Shown: piece after piece, positions 33,292 to 43,111 of the stretch | Layout: the number at the start of each line of letters is the position of its first letter | Position numbering within the stretch: the stretch's first letter is position 1 | NCBI GenBank assembly: GCA_030655215.1 | Contig: JAURVZ010000018.1 | Span: 86,370 to 150,369 of the forward strand | Direction: 5' to 3' | Source: Pseudolabrys sp. | Lineage (GTDB): Bacteria > Pseudomonadota > Alphaproteobacteria > Rhizobiales > Xanthobacteraceae | Length of the DNA stretch: 64,000 bases | Translations under genes and position numbers: made by a program | Notes under the pieces: model-generated | The model's input: the letters and a program-made list of their open reading frames with translations, nothing else | Told to the model about the DNA's origin: nothing | Database searches by the model: none

Positions 33292-35310
33292 TCACGCCGC
33301 CTGTACGTCGGTAAGGAACTGGCGCACTTCGGCTTCCAGCCCTTCCGCCTCGACGGCGACGGCATCGGCGAGATCCTTGACGTCGCCCGCGGTCGAGCGC
33401 GCTTCGGTGATCACGCCGGCGACACGGACCATGGCCTCGGCGCCATTGCGGGCTTCGCCGGACGCGCGGTTGACGCCATCGGCGATGGAAGCCACGGCGG
33501 AGTTCTGTTGATCGACGGTGGCGGCGACGCCGGTGGCAATGGCCGCCATGTCGCGGATGATGACATTGACCTGCTCGATCGCCTGCGCGGCGTCGGCGGC
33601 GGCCGACTGGATCGAGCCGATCTGTCCGGCGATTTCCTCGGTCGCCTTGGCGGTCTGGCCGGCGAGCGATTTCACTTCAGCGGCGACCACGGCAAAGCCG
33701 CGGCCGGATTCACCGGCACGCGCTGCCTCAATCGTGGCGTTGAGCGCGAGCAGATTGGTCTGTCCGGCAATGGCCTGGATGAGGCCGACAACTTCGCCGA
33801 TGCGGGTCGCGGCGCGGCCGAGTTCGTTCATGGTGCCGACGGTGCGCTGCGCTTCCGACACGGCGCGTTCGGCGACATCGGTCGACTTCGACGCCTGCGA
33901 GGCGATCTCGCCGATCGAGGCGGCCAGTTCTTCGACCGAGCTTGCGGCGGCGGCGACGTTTTCGGACGCGGCAGTGACGCGCTTTTCCGCGGTGTGCGCC
34001 TCGGACGAGACGGTGTCGGCCGATGTCGTCAGGTCGCTCGAGCTGGTTTCCAGCTTGAGCGAAGCCGTGCGCAAGCGGCCGAGCGCGCCGCCGACCGACT
34101 GGTTGAAGTGGGCAATGGTGTTGGCGATGGTGTTGCTGCGGTCGATCTGCGCGGCGCTGACTTCGGTCTGCGTGCGCGCCATCTTCTCGCGCTCGATGAT
34201 GCTGTCGCGGAAGACGATGACGGTACGCGCCATCTCGCCGATCTCGTCGCGCGCGCGGGTGGCGGGAATGCGGGCCGACGTGTCGCCAGCGGCGAGCCGC
34301 TTCATGACATCGGCGAGGCCGGTCATGGGGCCGGTGATGCTGCGGCCGATCAACCAGCTGAAGGCGAGGCCGAGCGCGACCATGCCGATGCCAACCAGGA
34401 TGATGCCGTTGCGCGTATAGCTTTGCGACACGGTGAGCGCTTCGGTCGCCTTCTTGGCGGCAGCGTTCGCTGAGGTGATGATGGTGTCGGTGCGCGGCAA
34501 CAGGTTCTGGCTGTCGACATCGATCACCGCGCGCAAGGTCTGTGTGCGGTTGGTGGCTTCGATCCAGCGCACGAAGACCAGCGAATAGGCTTTGACCTTC
34601 TGCTCCAGCGCACCCTTCATATCCGGCGTGCCGTCGACAAGATCAAATGACTCGTTGAACTGGTGGAAGGCGTTAAAGAACTGCTGCCGCGTGGCTTCGC
34701 TGCGGCCGAGACGATATTCGGCCTCGTGCTGGCGCATGACCAAGAGATACATCATCAGCTTGCGGGCGTCGGCTTCGGCGAGCCACGTCATGTTGCTGTT
34801 GATGGTACGCTCGATCTCGGCGCCGGCGTCACGCAACTGCATGCGAATGCCGCGGCCGTCATTGAAGCCCACGTCCTGCTGCTCGGCGACCATGGCATCG
34901 AAGTTTCTCTTGATGTCCGTCAGTTGCGCGCGCAGGCCGGCGAGGTCTTCGCTGCGCATGCCGACGCTGGAGGACTCGATGACGCCGAGCCATTTGAAGG
35001 CCGCGGCCTCGGCATCGTTGTAGAGCATCACGGTCTCAGGCTTAGGCGTGGTGGCGAAGTCCTTGGCCGACATCCGCATCTCGGCGATTGCGATCTTGAA
35101 GTCACGGCTGGCGTCGATCAGCGATTGCGATGTCCGCACCGTCTCGAGCGCCTTGCCGACTTCGCCTTCGCCGACCGAGTAGGTCAGGCCATTGGCGGCG
35201 AAGCCGACGACCGGCACCAGCGCCAGCGCGATCAGGCGGGTGCGCACGGAAAAGGAGCCCAGCAAGCGGCTTAGTTTGCTGGCCGATGTCGAAAATTCCT
35301 GGAAGCGCAT
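33292..35310 (-). CDS. Methyl-accepting chemotaxis protein
   Basis: A 672-residue transmembrane chemoreceptor. TM1 is near residues 15-40 ([19 protein letters not shown]), a helical periplasmic sensor region spans about 45-295, TM2 lies near 300-320 ([20 protein letters not shown]), then HAMP and the cytoplasmic hairpin with the conserved tip [20 protein letters not shown] near 505-530. The end (RQFLTDVQA) has no CheR/CheB tether. ATG 35310 is chosen, but its ribosome site is weak and GTG 35331 is possible. No che or flagellar genes are adjacent. A perfect palindrome shared with the PodJ-like promoter precedes it. Confidence 0.93.
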   Translation of the reverse strand: MRFQEFSTSASKLSRLLGSFSVRTRLIALALVPVVGFAANGLTYSVGEGEVGKALETVRTSQSLIDASRDFKIAIAEMRMSAKDFATTPKPETVMLYNDAEAAAFKWLGVIESSSVGMRSEDLAGLRAQLTDIKRNFDAMVAEQQDVGFNDGRGIRMQLRDAGAEIERTINSNMTWLAEADARKLMMYLLVMRQHEAEYRLGRSEATRQQFFNAFHQFNESFDLVDGTPDMKGALEQKVKAYSLVFVRWIEATNRTQTLRAVIDVDSQNLLPRTDTIITSANAAAKKATEALTVSQSYTRNGIILVGIGMVALGLAFSWLIGRSITGPMTGLADVMKRLAAGDTSARIPATRARDEIGEMARTVIVFRDSIIEREKMARTQTEVSAAQIDRSNTIANTIAHFNQSVGGALGRLRTASLKLETSSSDLTTSADTVSSEAHTAEKRVTAASENVAAAASSVEELAASIGEIASQASKSTDVAERAVSEAQRTVGTMNELGRAATRIGEVVGLIQAIAGQTNLLALNATIEAARAGESGRGFAVVAAEVKSLAGQTAKATEEIAGQIGSIQSAAADAAQAIEQVNVIIRDMAAIATGVAATVDQQNSAVASIADGVNRASGEARNGAEAMVRVAGVITEARSTAGDVKDLADAVAVEAEGLEAEVRQFLTDVQAA

Positions 35311-35327
35311 GGGCCCGTTTTTCAATG

Positions 35328-35341
35328 TCACCCGCGGGTGA
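35328..35341. promoter_or_regulatory. Palindrome CACCCGCGGGTG upstream of the chemoreceptor
   Basis: TCACCCGCGGGTGA is a perfect 14-bp palindrome 18-31 bp before the chemoreceptor ATG. Its 12-bp core occurs again at 57522-57533 before the PodJ-like gene. If the alternative GTG start is real, the palindrome overlaps the first codon. Confidence 0.5.
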
Positions 35342-35458
35342 ATTAGGCGAAATTCGCACGGAGGTAGAAAAGCGGTAAATGGTTAATTTTGTAGCAATTT
35401 GCCGGTTTTGGTGGCCATTTGCCGCTGCAGGCAGGCCGATTCGACCGGCTTTTCTTTT

Positions 35459-35469
35459 GTGCACTGCAC
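35459..35469 (+). promoter_or_regulatory. Dyad of TGC-N3-GCA type before mcd
   Basis: GTGC-ACT-GCAC (35459-35469) ends 51 bp before the mcd start. It is shorter than the ecm and ccr dyads (4-3-4 against 7-3-7) but has the same core and almost the same distance to the start codon. The CACACT element of the other two is not at the equivalent place; CATACTG lies closer in. Confidence 0.45.
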
Positions 35470-35520
35470 CCGCATACTGCTCATCGCCGCCGGTGCCACC
35501 CGCCGTTTATCGAGGTCTTC

Positions 35521-37197
35521 ATGCCGATTGCCGCGTCCCGGTCTAGCAACGACAACGATCTCGTCGAGTTCAGCCAAGCGGCGTCCACGGCGCTCGGCGC
35601 GCTGTTGGCGGATGCGACCGTCAAGGTGCGCGAGCGCGTGGTCGTCGAGGGGCACGCCGTGGCCAGCCTGTACGACCGCGAACAGCGCGCCACGCACGGT
35701 CTGGCCTGGCTGGCGACCTATGCCGAGGCGGTGAAGCAGTTGGCCTCCTACGCCGCGCGCATGACCGCCAGCGGCCATTTCGGCGAGCTTGAGGAGCACC
35801 TGGTCCGCATCGGCCTTGGCGAACTGCTCAGCCAGGTCATTGGCGGCATCCCGATGAGCCAGGGCGAAATGGTGCGGCCGAGCGATCTAGGCCTGTCACC
35901 GTCGCAGGTTTCCGCGCGCATCATTCCGATGGTCGAAAGCTTGATTGTTACCGGCAACACGACGGAACGCCGCGCCCGTCTGGCGCAACTGATCAGCACG
36001 CACCACGGCGCGACAATCGGCACTGCCGGCCTCGATGAGACGCTGGAGTCGATCCGCGAGGAAATGCGCCGCTTCGCCGACAATGAAGTCATCGACAATG
36101 CGCAAGGCTGGCACCTCGCCAATAGCTACATCCCGATGGAGATCATCGCGCAGATGTCGGAAATGGGCGTCTTCGGCCTGACCATTCCGGAAGACTTCGG
36201 CGGCATGGGGCTCGGCAAGGAGTCGATGTGCGTCGTCTCCGAGGAATTGTCGCGCGGCTACATCGGCGTCGGTTCGCTCGGCACGCGTTCGGAGATCGCC
36301 GCTGAACTCATTCTCGGTGGCGGCACCAATGAGCAGAAAGAAAAATGGCTGCCGAAGCTGGCGTCCGGCGATGTGCTGCCGACAGCCGTGTTCACTGAAC
36401 CAAACACCGGCTCCGATCTCGCTTCGTTGAAGACGCGCGCGGTGCGTCACGGCGATGTCTACAAGGTTTACGGCAACAAGACCTGGATCACGCATCCTGT
36501 TCGCGCCGACCTGATGACGTTGCTGGTGCGAACCAATCCGAAAGAGCCGGGCCATCGCGGTCTGTCGATGCTGCTGGCGGAAAAGCCGCGCGGCGACGAC
36601 AAGAACCCGTTCCCGGTAAAAGGCATGACCGGCACCGAGATTGAAGTGCTCGGCTATCGCGGCATGAAGGAATACGAGATCGCCTTCGACGGCTTTGAGG
36701 TGAAGGCGGAGAATCTGCTCGGCGGTGTTGAAGGCCTCGGCTTCAAGCAATTGATGCAGACGTTTGAATCGGCCCGCATCCAAACTGCGGCCCGCGCCAT
36801 TGGTGTTGCGCAGGCGGCGATGGAAACGGCGATTTCCTACGCCAAGAGCCGCATCCAGTTCGGCCGGCCGATTGCCGAATTCCCGCGCGTCGCCGACAAG
36901 ATCGTCATGATGGCGGTCGAGATCATGATAGCGCGCCAGCTCACTTATCATGCCGCGCGCGAGAAAGACTCCGGCCGCCGCTGCGATCTCGAAGCCGGCA
37001 TGGCAAAATTGTTCGGCGCACGGGTTGCATGGGCCAATGCCGACAACGCGCTGCAAATTCACGGCGGCAACGGCTTCGCGCTTGAATTCCCGATCTCGCG
37101 CATTCTCTGCGACGCTCGCATTCTCAATATATTCGAGGGCGCGGCCGAGATTCAGGCGCAGGTCATCGCTCGCCGCCTGCTCGACGGAACAAACTAG
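35521..37197 (+). CDS. mcd: Acyl-CoA dehydrogenase, probable methylsuccinyl-CoA dehydrogenase
   Basis: A 558-residue flavoenzyme. The first 170 residues are an extension absent from ordinary acyl-CoA dehydrogenases, as in methylsuccinyl-CoA dehydrogenase (Mcd); the core follows with TIPEDFGGMGLGKESM, AVFTEPNTGSDLASL, GNKTWITHPVRADLM and RIQFGRPIAEF. Glu539 in NIFEGAAEIQ is at the usual catalytic-base position. Mcd oxidises (2S)-methylsuccinyl-CoA to mesaconyl-CoA, directly after Ecm. ATG 35521 has GAGG 7 nt upstream. The identification rests on length, extension and company of ecm and ccr; a general branched-chain acyl-CoA dehydrogenase is the alternative. Confidence 0.85.
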   Translation: MPIAASRSSNDNDLVEFSQAASTALGALLADATVKVRERVVVEGHAVASLYDREQRATHGLAWLATYAEAVKQLASYAARMTASGHFGELEEHLVRIGLGELLSQVIGGIPMSQGEMVRPSDLGLSPSQVSARIIPMVESLIVTGNTTERRARLAQLISTHHGATIGTAGLDETLESIREEMRRFADNEVIDNAQGWHLANSYIPMEIIAQMSEMGVFGLTIPEDFGGMGLGKESMCVVSEELSRGYIGVGSLGTRSEIAAELILGGGTNEQKEKWLPKLASGDVLPTAVFTEPNTGSDLASLKTRAVRHGDVYKVYGNKTWITHPVRADLMTLLVRTNPKEPGHRGLSMLLAEKPRGDDKNPFPVKGMTGTEIEVLGYRGMKEYEIAFDGFEVKAENLLGGVEGLGFKQLMQTFESARIQTAARAIGVAQAAMETAISYAKSRIQFGRPIAEFPRVADKIVMMAVEIMIARQLTYHAAREKDSGRRCDLEAGMAKLFGARVAWANADNALQIHGGNGFALEFPISRILCDARILNIFEGAAEIQAQVIARRLLDGTN

Positions 37198-37286
37198 AAC
37201 TTATCTCCCTCCCGGGCGTTGTTCCTCAGCGACCTGGCGAAAGCCGCGTCGCTTTTGGAAGTCAGTGTCATACGGGAGGTATTTTA

Positions 37287-37742
37287 ATGACTGCATTATC
37301 GATCCAGCCAGGCGAATGGGTTGTTGTTTGCGATGGCGCCAAGGCGCTGGTGCTGGAGAATATTGGCGACGCCAAATTTCCCAATTTGAAGACCCGCGAC
37401 GTTTACGAGCAGAAGGTTTTGGCGACCCATGAACTCGGCACCGGTGCACCCGGGCGTTCGCATTCCTCGACCGGCGCCGGCTCAAGTTCTGTCGAACAGA
37501 CCGACTGGCACGACCAGCAGGAAAAAGCCTTTCTGACCGACCTCGCCCATACACTGGAAGCCGCGGTCAAATCGCATCAGCTCAAGTCATTGATCGTCGT
37601 CGCGCCGCCGCGCGCGCTGGGCGTTATGCGCCAGCACTACGGCCATGCCCTGAAGGGCGCAGTACGCGCCGAGCTGGATAAGGATTATGTCAAAATGCCG
37701 ATACACGAGATCGAGAAGCATTTGACAGCGGCTGCGGCGTAA
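37287..37742 (+). CDS. Host attachment family protein
   Basis: A 151-residue protein of the Host_attach (PF10116-type) family. The family-typical start VVVCDGAKALVLENIGD, the ELG-x-G-x-PGRSHSS stretch and the closing IVVAPPRALGVMRQHYG are all present; the fold is related to the eRF1/archaeal release-factor domain. The name derives from an Agrobacterium attachment phenotype; the molecular activity is unknown and these proteins are widespread in non-pathogens. GGGAGG lies 7 nt before ATG 37287. It stands 89 bp after mcd. Confidence 0.87.
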   Translation: MTALSIQPGEWVVVCDGAKALVLENIGDAKFPNLKTRDVYEQKVLATHELGTGAPGRSHSSTGAGSSSVEQTDWHDQQEKAFLTDLAHTLEAAVKSHQLKSLIVVAPPRALGVMRQHYGHALKGAVRAELDKDYVKMPIHEIEKHLTAAAA

Positions 37743-37794
37743 ACCGACCGTTTTGTGGGCTAGTCGGCTGCAATGGCGATGCTATGTTCGCCGG

Positions 37795-38697
37795 ATGAGT
37801 CGACTCACTCAAATCATGAGCATGGGCGGCGTTGTGGCCGCCATGCTGGCGGCGCAGCCGGCGAGCGCGCAGCCGCATGTGCCGGCGCCGGTGCAGCGTC
37901 CGGCCAATGCGCCCGACGCCAACCCGGTCACCAATCCGATCACCGTGCCCGGCTTCTGGGATCCGCGCCGCCGCCCTGAGCGGCCGGATTTGTCGCGCAT
38001 CAGCGTCATCCGCTTTCTCACCGAGACCGATTACCCGCCGTTCAACTATGGCGGACCTGATGGTGCGCCCGCCGGCTTCAATGTCGATCTGGCGCGGCTG
38101 ATCTGCGAAGAGATCAAGGTCGCCTGCACGGTGCAAATGCGCCGCTACGACACATTGGTCGACAGCCTCAACACCAATCAGGGTGACGCTGTCATCGCAT
38201 CGATCGCCGCGACGCCGGACATGCGCAAGCGCATCGACTTCAGCGATCCGTATTACCGCACACCGGCGCGCTTTGTGACCCGGCGCAATGCACCGGCCGA
38301 TCTGCGGCTGGAAGCGCTCGACGGCAAGAAGATCGGTACTGTCGCCGGCACCGCGCATGAGGCTTACGTCAAGGCGCTGTTCACGGAAGCGGCGTTGCAA
38401 TCCTTCCCAACGACGGAAGAAGCGCGCGCCGCGTTGAAAAAGGGCGAGGTCGATCTGTTGTTCGGCGACGGCGTGTCGCTGGCCTTCTGGCTGAACGGCA
38501 CCGACTCTGCCAATTGCTGCGAATTCCGCGGCGGGCCTTATCTCGAGAGCCGCTATTTCGGCGAGGGCGTCGGCATTGCCGTGCGGCGTAACAACGATCT
38601 GATGCGGCAGGCCTTCAACTGGGCGCTGTTTCGCCTGTGGGAGAAGGGCAGGTTCACTGATTTATGGCTGCGCTATTTCCCGATCAGCCCTTTTTAA
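37795..38697 (+). CDS. Periplasmic solute-binding protein, amino-acid type (SBP_bac_3)
   Basis: A 300-residue exported binding protein. ATG 37795 (MSRLTQIMSMGGVVAAMLAAQPASAQP) gives a proper signal peptide; the frame is open to 37753. A Pro/Ala/Asn-rich spacer precedes the domain starting VIRFLTETDYPPFNYGGPDG, with GFNVDLARLICEEI and the family RxDxxxxSLxT-like region near MRRYDTLVDSLNTNQGDAVIA. No permease or ATPase gene is adjacent, so it is an orphan binder or a sensor subunit. It overlaps the convergent flavoprotein gene by 14 bp. Confidence 0.87.
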   Translation: MSRLTQIMSMGGVVAAMLAAQPASAQPHVPAPVQRPANAPDANPVTNPITVPGFWDPRRRPERPDLSRISVIRFLTETDYPPFNYGGPDGAPAGFNVDLARLICEEIKVACTVQMRRYDTLVDSLNTNQGDAVIASIAATPDMRKRIDFSDPYYRTPARFVTRRNAPADLRLEALDGKKIGTVAGTAHEAYVKALFTEAALQSFPTTEEARAALKKGEVDLLFGDGVSLAFWLNGTDSANCCEFRGGPYLESRYFGEGVGIAVRRNNDLMRQAFNWALFRLWEKGRFTDLWLRYFPISPF

Positions 38698-39988
38698 CCG
38701 GCACCGAGTATCGCAAGAACTGGATCGCGCCTTTGGCAGCGGCCAGTCCAGTAGCGAAGGTCGCCTGCAGCAAATAGCCGCCGGTCGGCGCTTCCCAATC
38801 CAGCATTTCGCCGGCGACGAAAATTCCCGGCGCGCGCTTGAGCATGAAGCCTTCATCCAGTTCGGAAAAGCGAATGCCGCCGGCGGTCGAGATCGCGGTT
38901 TCGATCGGCGCGACGCCGTTCAGTTTCACCGGCACCGCCTTGATCAGCGCGGCGATGTCCTTGCCCTGAAGCTTGGCCAGAGTCGTACCTTTGGCCAGCG
39001 CGCCTTCATGCACCAGTGACAAAGCCACTGGTGACAGATGCGTTGCCTTGCGCAGGAAATTTGACAGCGATTGCTTGCCGCGCGGCGCTGACAGGCGTTC
39101 GGCCAGTTTGGCCAGCGCGACATCGGGCAACAGGTCGATGGTCAACGTCGTGTCGCCATGTTTGGTGATGGCGTCGCGCAGCGGCGATGACAGCGCATAG
39201 ACGGCGCCGCCTTCGAGCCCGCGCTCGGTGATCATGGCTTCGCCGCGCACGGTGCGGCCGGCGAAAGTGAGGCTGATGCGTTTCAGCGGCTGGCCGGCAA
39301 AACCGCGCAGCACATCGGACCACGCGGTGGTGAAGCCGCAATTGGTCGGCAGCAGCGGCGATATCGCAATCTTCTGCGCGCCAAGAACGTCGACCCACTT
39401 GCCGTCCGAGCCGAGCTTGGCCCAGCTGCCGCCGCCAAGCGCCAGCACGATGACGTCCGGCACCACTGACACGTCCTTGCCGTCGGCAACAAAATGCAGG
39501 TTGCCGTCGCCATCGAAGCCTGCCCAGCGATGGCGTAGCTTCACCTTGACGCCGAGATTGCCGAGCCGCAGCAGCCAGGTGCGCAGCAGCGGCGATGTCT
39601 TCAGCAATTCCGGAAAGACGCGGCCGCTCGAGCCGACGAAAGTCGCTGCGCCCATGCTGTCGGCCCAGGCGCGTAGCGCTCCCGGCGGGAAGGCCTCGAT
39701 CGCGCTCTTCAGCACCGGCGCAATGTCGGGATAGCGCGCGAGAAACTGCGGCAGCTCCTCGCTATGCGTCAGGTTCAGCCCGCCCCGTCCCGCCATCAGA
39801 AACTTGCGCCCGAGCGACGGCATCTGGTCGTACACCGTGACGTCCACACCGGCACGGGCCAGCGCTTCGGCGGCGATCAGGCCGGCCGGTCCACCGCCGA
39901 CAACAACGGCGGTTTTGCCCTCGGAAACAGTATCAACGTCAGGGAATGTCACGGTTAGCGCACTTTCATAAGGCAATTTGACGGGCAT
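38684..39988 (-). CDS. HI0933-type NAD(P)/FAD-dependent flavoprotein (TIGR03862-like)
   Basis: A 434-residue flavoprotein of the BaiN/HI0933 family. The dinucleotide fold [22 protein letters not shown] is near residue 18-39, with [20 protein letters not shown] just after it (family signature), and the terminal FAD motif is [24 protein letters not shown] 39988 has AAGG upstream; the 160 extra codons open to 40468 are antisense to lysK and are excluded. Members bind FAD and NAD(P)H, but the reaction is mostly unknown. It diverges from lysK with 36 bp between starts. Confidence 0.88.
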   Translation of the reverse strand: MPVKLPYESALTVTFPDVDTVSEGKTAVVVGGGPAGLIAAEALARAGVDVTVYDQMPSLGRKFLMAGRGGLNLTHSEELPQFLARYPDIAPVLKSAIEAFPPGALRAWADSMGAATFVGSSGRVFPELLKTSPLLRTWLLRLGNLGVKVKLRHRWAGFDGDGNLHFVADGKDVSVVPDVIVLALGGGSWAKLGSDGKWVDVLGAQKIAISPLLPTNCGFTTAWSDVLRGFAGQPLKRISLTFAGRTVRGEAMITERGLEGGAVYALSSPLRDAITKHGDTTLTIDLLPDVALAKLAERLSAPRGKQSLSNFLRKATHLSPVALSLVHEGALAKGTTLAKLQGKDIAALIKAVPVKLNGVAPIETAISTAGGIRFSELDEGFMLKRAPGIFVAGEMLDWEAPTGGYLLQATFATGLAAAKGAIQFLRYSVPVKKG

Positions 39989-40024
39989 CGCCGCCTTGCC
40001 TATGTCTGCCTGCCGGAGAAGAAA

Positions 40025-41683
40025 ATGTCGATGACTGCTGACGCCCCGAACGCCGAAGACCTCAGCGCCGCCGATTTGCGCGCTTTCGCCGAAACCTCGA
40101 CCGCTTGGCCGTTCGAGGAAGCGAAGAAGATCGTCGCGCGGCTCAAGCAGAAGCCGAAGGACGAGGTCATTTTCGAGACCGGCTATGGCCCGTCCGGCCT
40201 GCCACACATTGGTACCTTCGGCGAGGTCGCGCGCACGACCATGGTGCGCCACGCTTTCCGCACGCTGACCGAAGACAAGATCAAGACGCGGTTGATCGCC
40301 TTCTCCGACGACATGGACGGCCTGCGCAAGGTGCCGGACAATGTGCCGAACAAGGAGATGCTGACCGGGCATCTCGGCAAGCCGCTGACCAAGGTGCCGG
40401 ATCCTTTCGGCACGCATCCGAGTTTCGGCGAGCACAACAATGCGCGTCTGCGCGCTTTCCTCGACCATTTCGGCTTCGACTATGAATTCATGTCGTCGAC
40501 CGATTGCTACAAGTCCGGCCGCTTCGACGAAGCGCTGCTGAAGATGCTGTCGCGTCTCGACAAGGTGATGGAAATCATGTTGCCGTCACTGCGCGAGGAA
40601 CGCGCCGCGACCTATTCGCCATTCCTGCCGATCGATCCGCGCAGCGGCGTGGTGCTGCAAGTGCCGATCCTGGCGCATGACGCCAAGCGCGGCATGATCA
40701 CGTTCGAAGAGCCGACGACGCAGGAGCGCTTCACCGTTCCGGTCACCGGCGGCGCCTGCAAGCTGCAGTGGAAGCCGGATTGGGCGATGCGCTGGGTCGC
40801 GCTCGGCATTGATTATGAAATGGCCGGCAAGGACCTCATCGACTCGGTGAAGCTGTCCGGGCAGATCTGCAAGGCGCTCGATGGCAAGCCGCCGGAAGGC
40901 TTCAACTATGAACTGTTCCTCGACGACAAGGGGCAGAAGATATCCAAGTCGAAGGGCAATGGCCTGACCATCGACGAATGGCTGCGCTATGCCTCGCCGG
41001 AATCGCTGTCGCTGTTCATGTATCGCGAGCCGAAGGCGGCCAAGCGTTTGTACTTCGACGTGATCCCGCGTCAGGTCGACGACTATCAGCAATTCCTCGA
41101 TGGCTATCCGCGCCAGGCGGACTGGAAGCAGAAGCTCGGCAATCCGGTGTGGCACATCCACTCCGGCAAGCCGCCGGTTGCCGACATGCCGGTGACATTC
41201 ACCATGCTGCTGACTTTGGTGTCGTCATCGAATGCGGAGAACGCCGAGACCTTGTGGGGCTTCATTGGCCGCTATCGTCCGGGCGTGACGCCGGCGACGC
41301 ATCCGAAGTTCAACGCGCAAGTCGAATACGCCATTCATTACTTCCATGACTTCGTGCGGCCGACCAAGACCTTCCGGCAGCCGACCGATCAGGAGCGTAC
41401 GGCGTTGACCGATCTGCGCGATGCGCTCAGCCAGTTGCCGGCCGATGCGACGGCGGAAGCGGTGCAGGATGTGGTCTATGAGATCGGCCGCCGCGAGCCG
41501 TTCCTTGACGAGAAGAAGAAGGCCAAGGATGGCAAGCCGGGCGTGTCGCTCGACTGGTTCAACATGTTGTACCAGGTGCTGCTCGGCCAGGAGAAAGGCC
41601 CGCGCTTCGGGTCTTTCGTCGCGATCTATGGCTTGCAGAACACGGTCGAGATGATTGATGGGGCGCTGGCGCGTTCTTCTTAA
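40025..41683 (+). CDS. lysK: Lysyl-tRNA synthetase, class I
   Basis: A 552-residue class I LysRS, charging tRNA-Lys. HIGH-type motif [11 protein letters not shown] is at about residues 57-67 and the KMSKS-type motif KISKSKGNG is near 307; [12 protein letters not shown] and FIGRYRPG are typical. Class I LysRS replaces the common class II enzyme in alphaproteobacteria and archaea, which fits the proposed host. ATG 40025 is preceded by GGAGAAGAAA. It is followed at once by a strong hairpin (41685-41705) that also begins an intergenic repeat. Confidence 0.95.
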   Translation: MSMTADAPNAEDLSAADLRAFAETSTAWPFEEAKKIVARLKQKPKDEVIFETGYGPSGLPHIGTFGEVARTTMVRHAFRTLTEDKIKTRLIAFSDDMDGLRKVPDNVPNKEMLTGHLGKPLTKVPDPFGTHPSFGEHNNARLRAFLDHFGFDYEFMSSTDCYKSGRFDEALLKMLSRLDKVMEIMLPSLREERAATYSPFLPIDPRSGVVLQVPILAHDAKRGMITFEEPTTQERFTVPVTGGACKLQWKPDWAMRWVALGIDYEMAGKDLIDSVKLSGQICKALDGKPPEGFNYELFLDDKGQKISKSKGNGLTIDEWLRYASPESLSLFMYREPKAAKRLYFDVIPRQVDDYQQFLDGYPRQADWKQKLGNPVWHIHSGKPPVADMPVTFTMLLTLVSSSNAENAETLWGFIGRYRPGVTPATHPKFNAQVEYAIHYFHDFVRPTKTFRQPTDQERTALTDLRDALSQLPADATAEAVQDVVYEIGRREPFLDEKKKAKDGKPGVSLDWFNMLYQVLLGQEKGPRFGSFVAIYGLQNTVEMIDGALARSS

Positions 41684-41684
41684 T

Positions 41685-41815
41685 CCCTCCCCTGAAAGGG
41701 GAGGGTGGCCCGGCGTAGCGCAGCGAAGCCGGGTCGGGTGGGGTCATCTTACCCTCGTGCATCGCCCCACCCGGCTCGCAAGTGCTCGCCACCCTCCCCG
41801 TGACCGGGGAGGGAT
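41685..41815. repeat. Intergenic CCCTCCCC/GGGGAGGG repeat and terminator
   Basis: A 131-bp element between the convergent lysK and carbonic anhydrase-like genes. It begins with a perfect 9-bp stem CCCTCCCCT/AGGGGAGGG (41685-41705, loop GAA) just after the lysK stop, and ends with a matching stem CCCTCCCCG/CGGGGAGGG at about 41793-41814. Between them GGGTGGGG pairs with CCCCACCC. The terminal hairpins can terminate transcription from both sides. A related hairpin occurs at 63935-63957, so this is a dispersed repeat family. Confidence 0.8.
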
Positions 41816-41825
41816 AAGAAGCAGC

Positions 41826-42380
41826 TTACGTAAACGTCTCGATCGATCCGTCGAGCGCGATCAGGCTCAACTCGACCGTCAGCGACGGCTGCTTCTCCGC
41901 CACCTGCTTCCGGAATTCCAGCAGCGCCGCCTTGTGCGTCGCGGTTTCCGCCGCGGCGTCCTTCACCGCATCGGCGCCGTAGGCGATCTTGGCCGCGCCG
42001 CAGTCGCGGTGGTTGACCACGATCACTTTCGGAATGCGATGCAGCTGGATCGAGGCGCCGAGATTGTCCCAGAAGGCTGGCGCCCAGGTCTTGAACGCCG
42101 GCGCGACAACGCCGATCGAAGCGCCGGCAATGGTGAACTGGCTGTACTTGCCGGTCATCTGGCGGCCGTCGAGATATTTGTCGCTCAAAGCCTGGAAGCG
42201 CGGGTCGATGCAGTTCAGCAGCATCGCCTCATACTGGCCCTCAGCCGCTTTGGCGAAGGACGGCAACCCCGCCGCCAGGCCGGCGGCCGCGCCGATCTGC
42301 AGGAAGCGCCGGCGGTCGAAGCGTGCGCGCAACATGTCACCGCAGCAGGCGCAGGCGTTCGGTGCGAATGATTCAGTCAT
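41826..42380 (-). CDS. Tat-exported beta-carbonic-anhydrase-like protein
   Basis: A 184-residue protein. It starts MTESFAPNACACCGDM, followed by a twin-arginine signal (RRRFLQIGAAAGLAAGLPSFA), so it should be folded before export. The domain has the zinc pattern of beta carbonic anhydrases: Cys-x-Asp-x-Arg in NCIDPRF and His-x-x-Cys in NHRDCGAAK. It is shorter than standard enzymes and ends early (ELSLIALDGSIETF). CO2 hydration is plausible but untested. ATG 42380 has AAGGGG upstream. The Cys-rich segment before the twin arginines is unusual. Confidence 0.8.
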   Translation of the reverse strand: MTESFAPNACACCGDMLRARFDRRRFLQIGAAAGLAAGLPSFAKAAEGQYEAMLLNCIDPRFQALSDKYLDGRQMTGKYSQFTIAGASIGVVAPAFKTWAPAFWDNLGASIQLHRIPKVIVVNHRDCGAAKIAYGADAVKDAAAETATHKAALLEFRKQVAEKQPSLTVELSLIALDGSIETFT

Positions 42381-42478
42381 TGGGCCCCCCCTTTTTGAAT
42401 CGCCTGCGACAATAGCGCGCATCGCGCACCGCCGCTAGATCGAAAAGGGGAGGACCCTAAACTTTGACGGGCAGACCG

Positions 42479-43111
42479 TTACTGGCTGGCCCAGACGACG
42501 CGGGCGATCCAGACCACGTCCGTCATGTTCAAGGTGCGGTCCTTGTGCTCCGAGTTGATCGACTTCAGCTCGATGCTCTTGGCGGTCTTGCGCTTGAGCT
42601 CCTTGACCATGACTTCGTCGGCCCGGGTCTTGACCACGACGCGGTCGCCCTTGCGGACGGGTGCGGCCGGCGAGACGACGATGATGTCGCCGTCGCGATA
42701 GGCCGGCTTCATCGAATCGCCGGAGATTTCCAGCGCATAGGCGTTTTCGTCGGTGACGGTCGGGAGGGCGGTTTCTTCCCAGCCCTTGCCGACAGGGAAG
42801 CCGCCATCGTCGAAATAGCCGCCGGTGCCGGCCTCGGCGAAGCCGATCAGCGGCACCGAGTGCAGCGGCGCCTTACCGCTGCCGTCGGTGATCAGGCCGA
42901 CGAAGACGTCGATCTTGGTAGTGGTCGCGGCCAGCGCCTTGGCGACCGATTCGGTCGATGGCCAGCGCGGCCGGCCTTCCGGCGTGATGCGCTTCGACTT
43001 GTTGAAAGTCGTCGGATCGAGGCCGGACTTTTTGGCGAGGCCGGAGGCGGTCATTTTGTTGCGAGCCGCCAGACGATCGACGGCGGACCAGATCTGAGCA
43101 TGACTGAGCAT
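42479..43111 (-). CDS. S24-peptidase helix-turn-helix repressor (LexA/CI-like)
   Basis: A 210-residue regulator. The N-terminal HTH region (LAARNKMTASGLAKKSGLDPTTFN) precedes a C-terminal self-cleaving S24 domain with Ser in ISGDSMKPAYRDGD and Lys in VMVKELKRK; an Ala-Gly cleavage site is present in AEAGTGGY. It is not LexA itself, whose HTH differs, but resembles phage-type repressors now carried as chromosomal genes; there are no phage genes around it. TATAAT at 43182-43177 (minus strand) suggests a promoter. ATG 43111 has AGGGA upstream. Confidence 0.87.
   Translation of the reverse strand: MLSHAQIWSAVDRLAARNKMTASGLAKKSGLDPTTFNKSKRITPEGRPRWPSTESVAKALAATTTKIDVFVGLITDGSGKAPLHSVPLIGFAEAGTGGYFDDGGFPVGKGWEETALPTVTDENAYALEISGDSMKPAYRDGDIIVVSPAAPVRKGDRVVVKTRADEVMVKELKRKTAKSIELKSINSEHKDRTLNMTDVVWIARVVWASQ

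Noticed and set aside
38684..40468. 160-codon N-terminal extension of the flavoprotein
   Set aside because: The extension is antisense to lysK, has shadow-frame composition, and a proper start with ribosome site exists at 39988.
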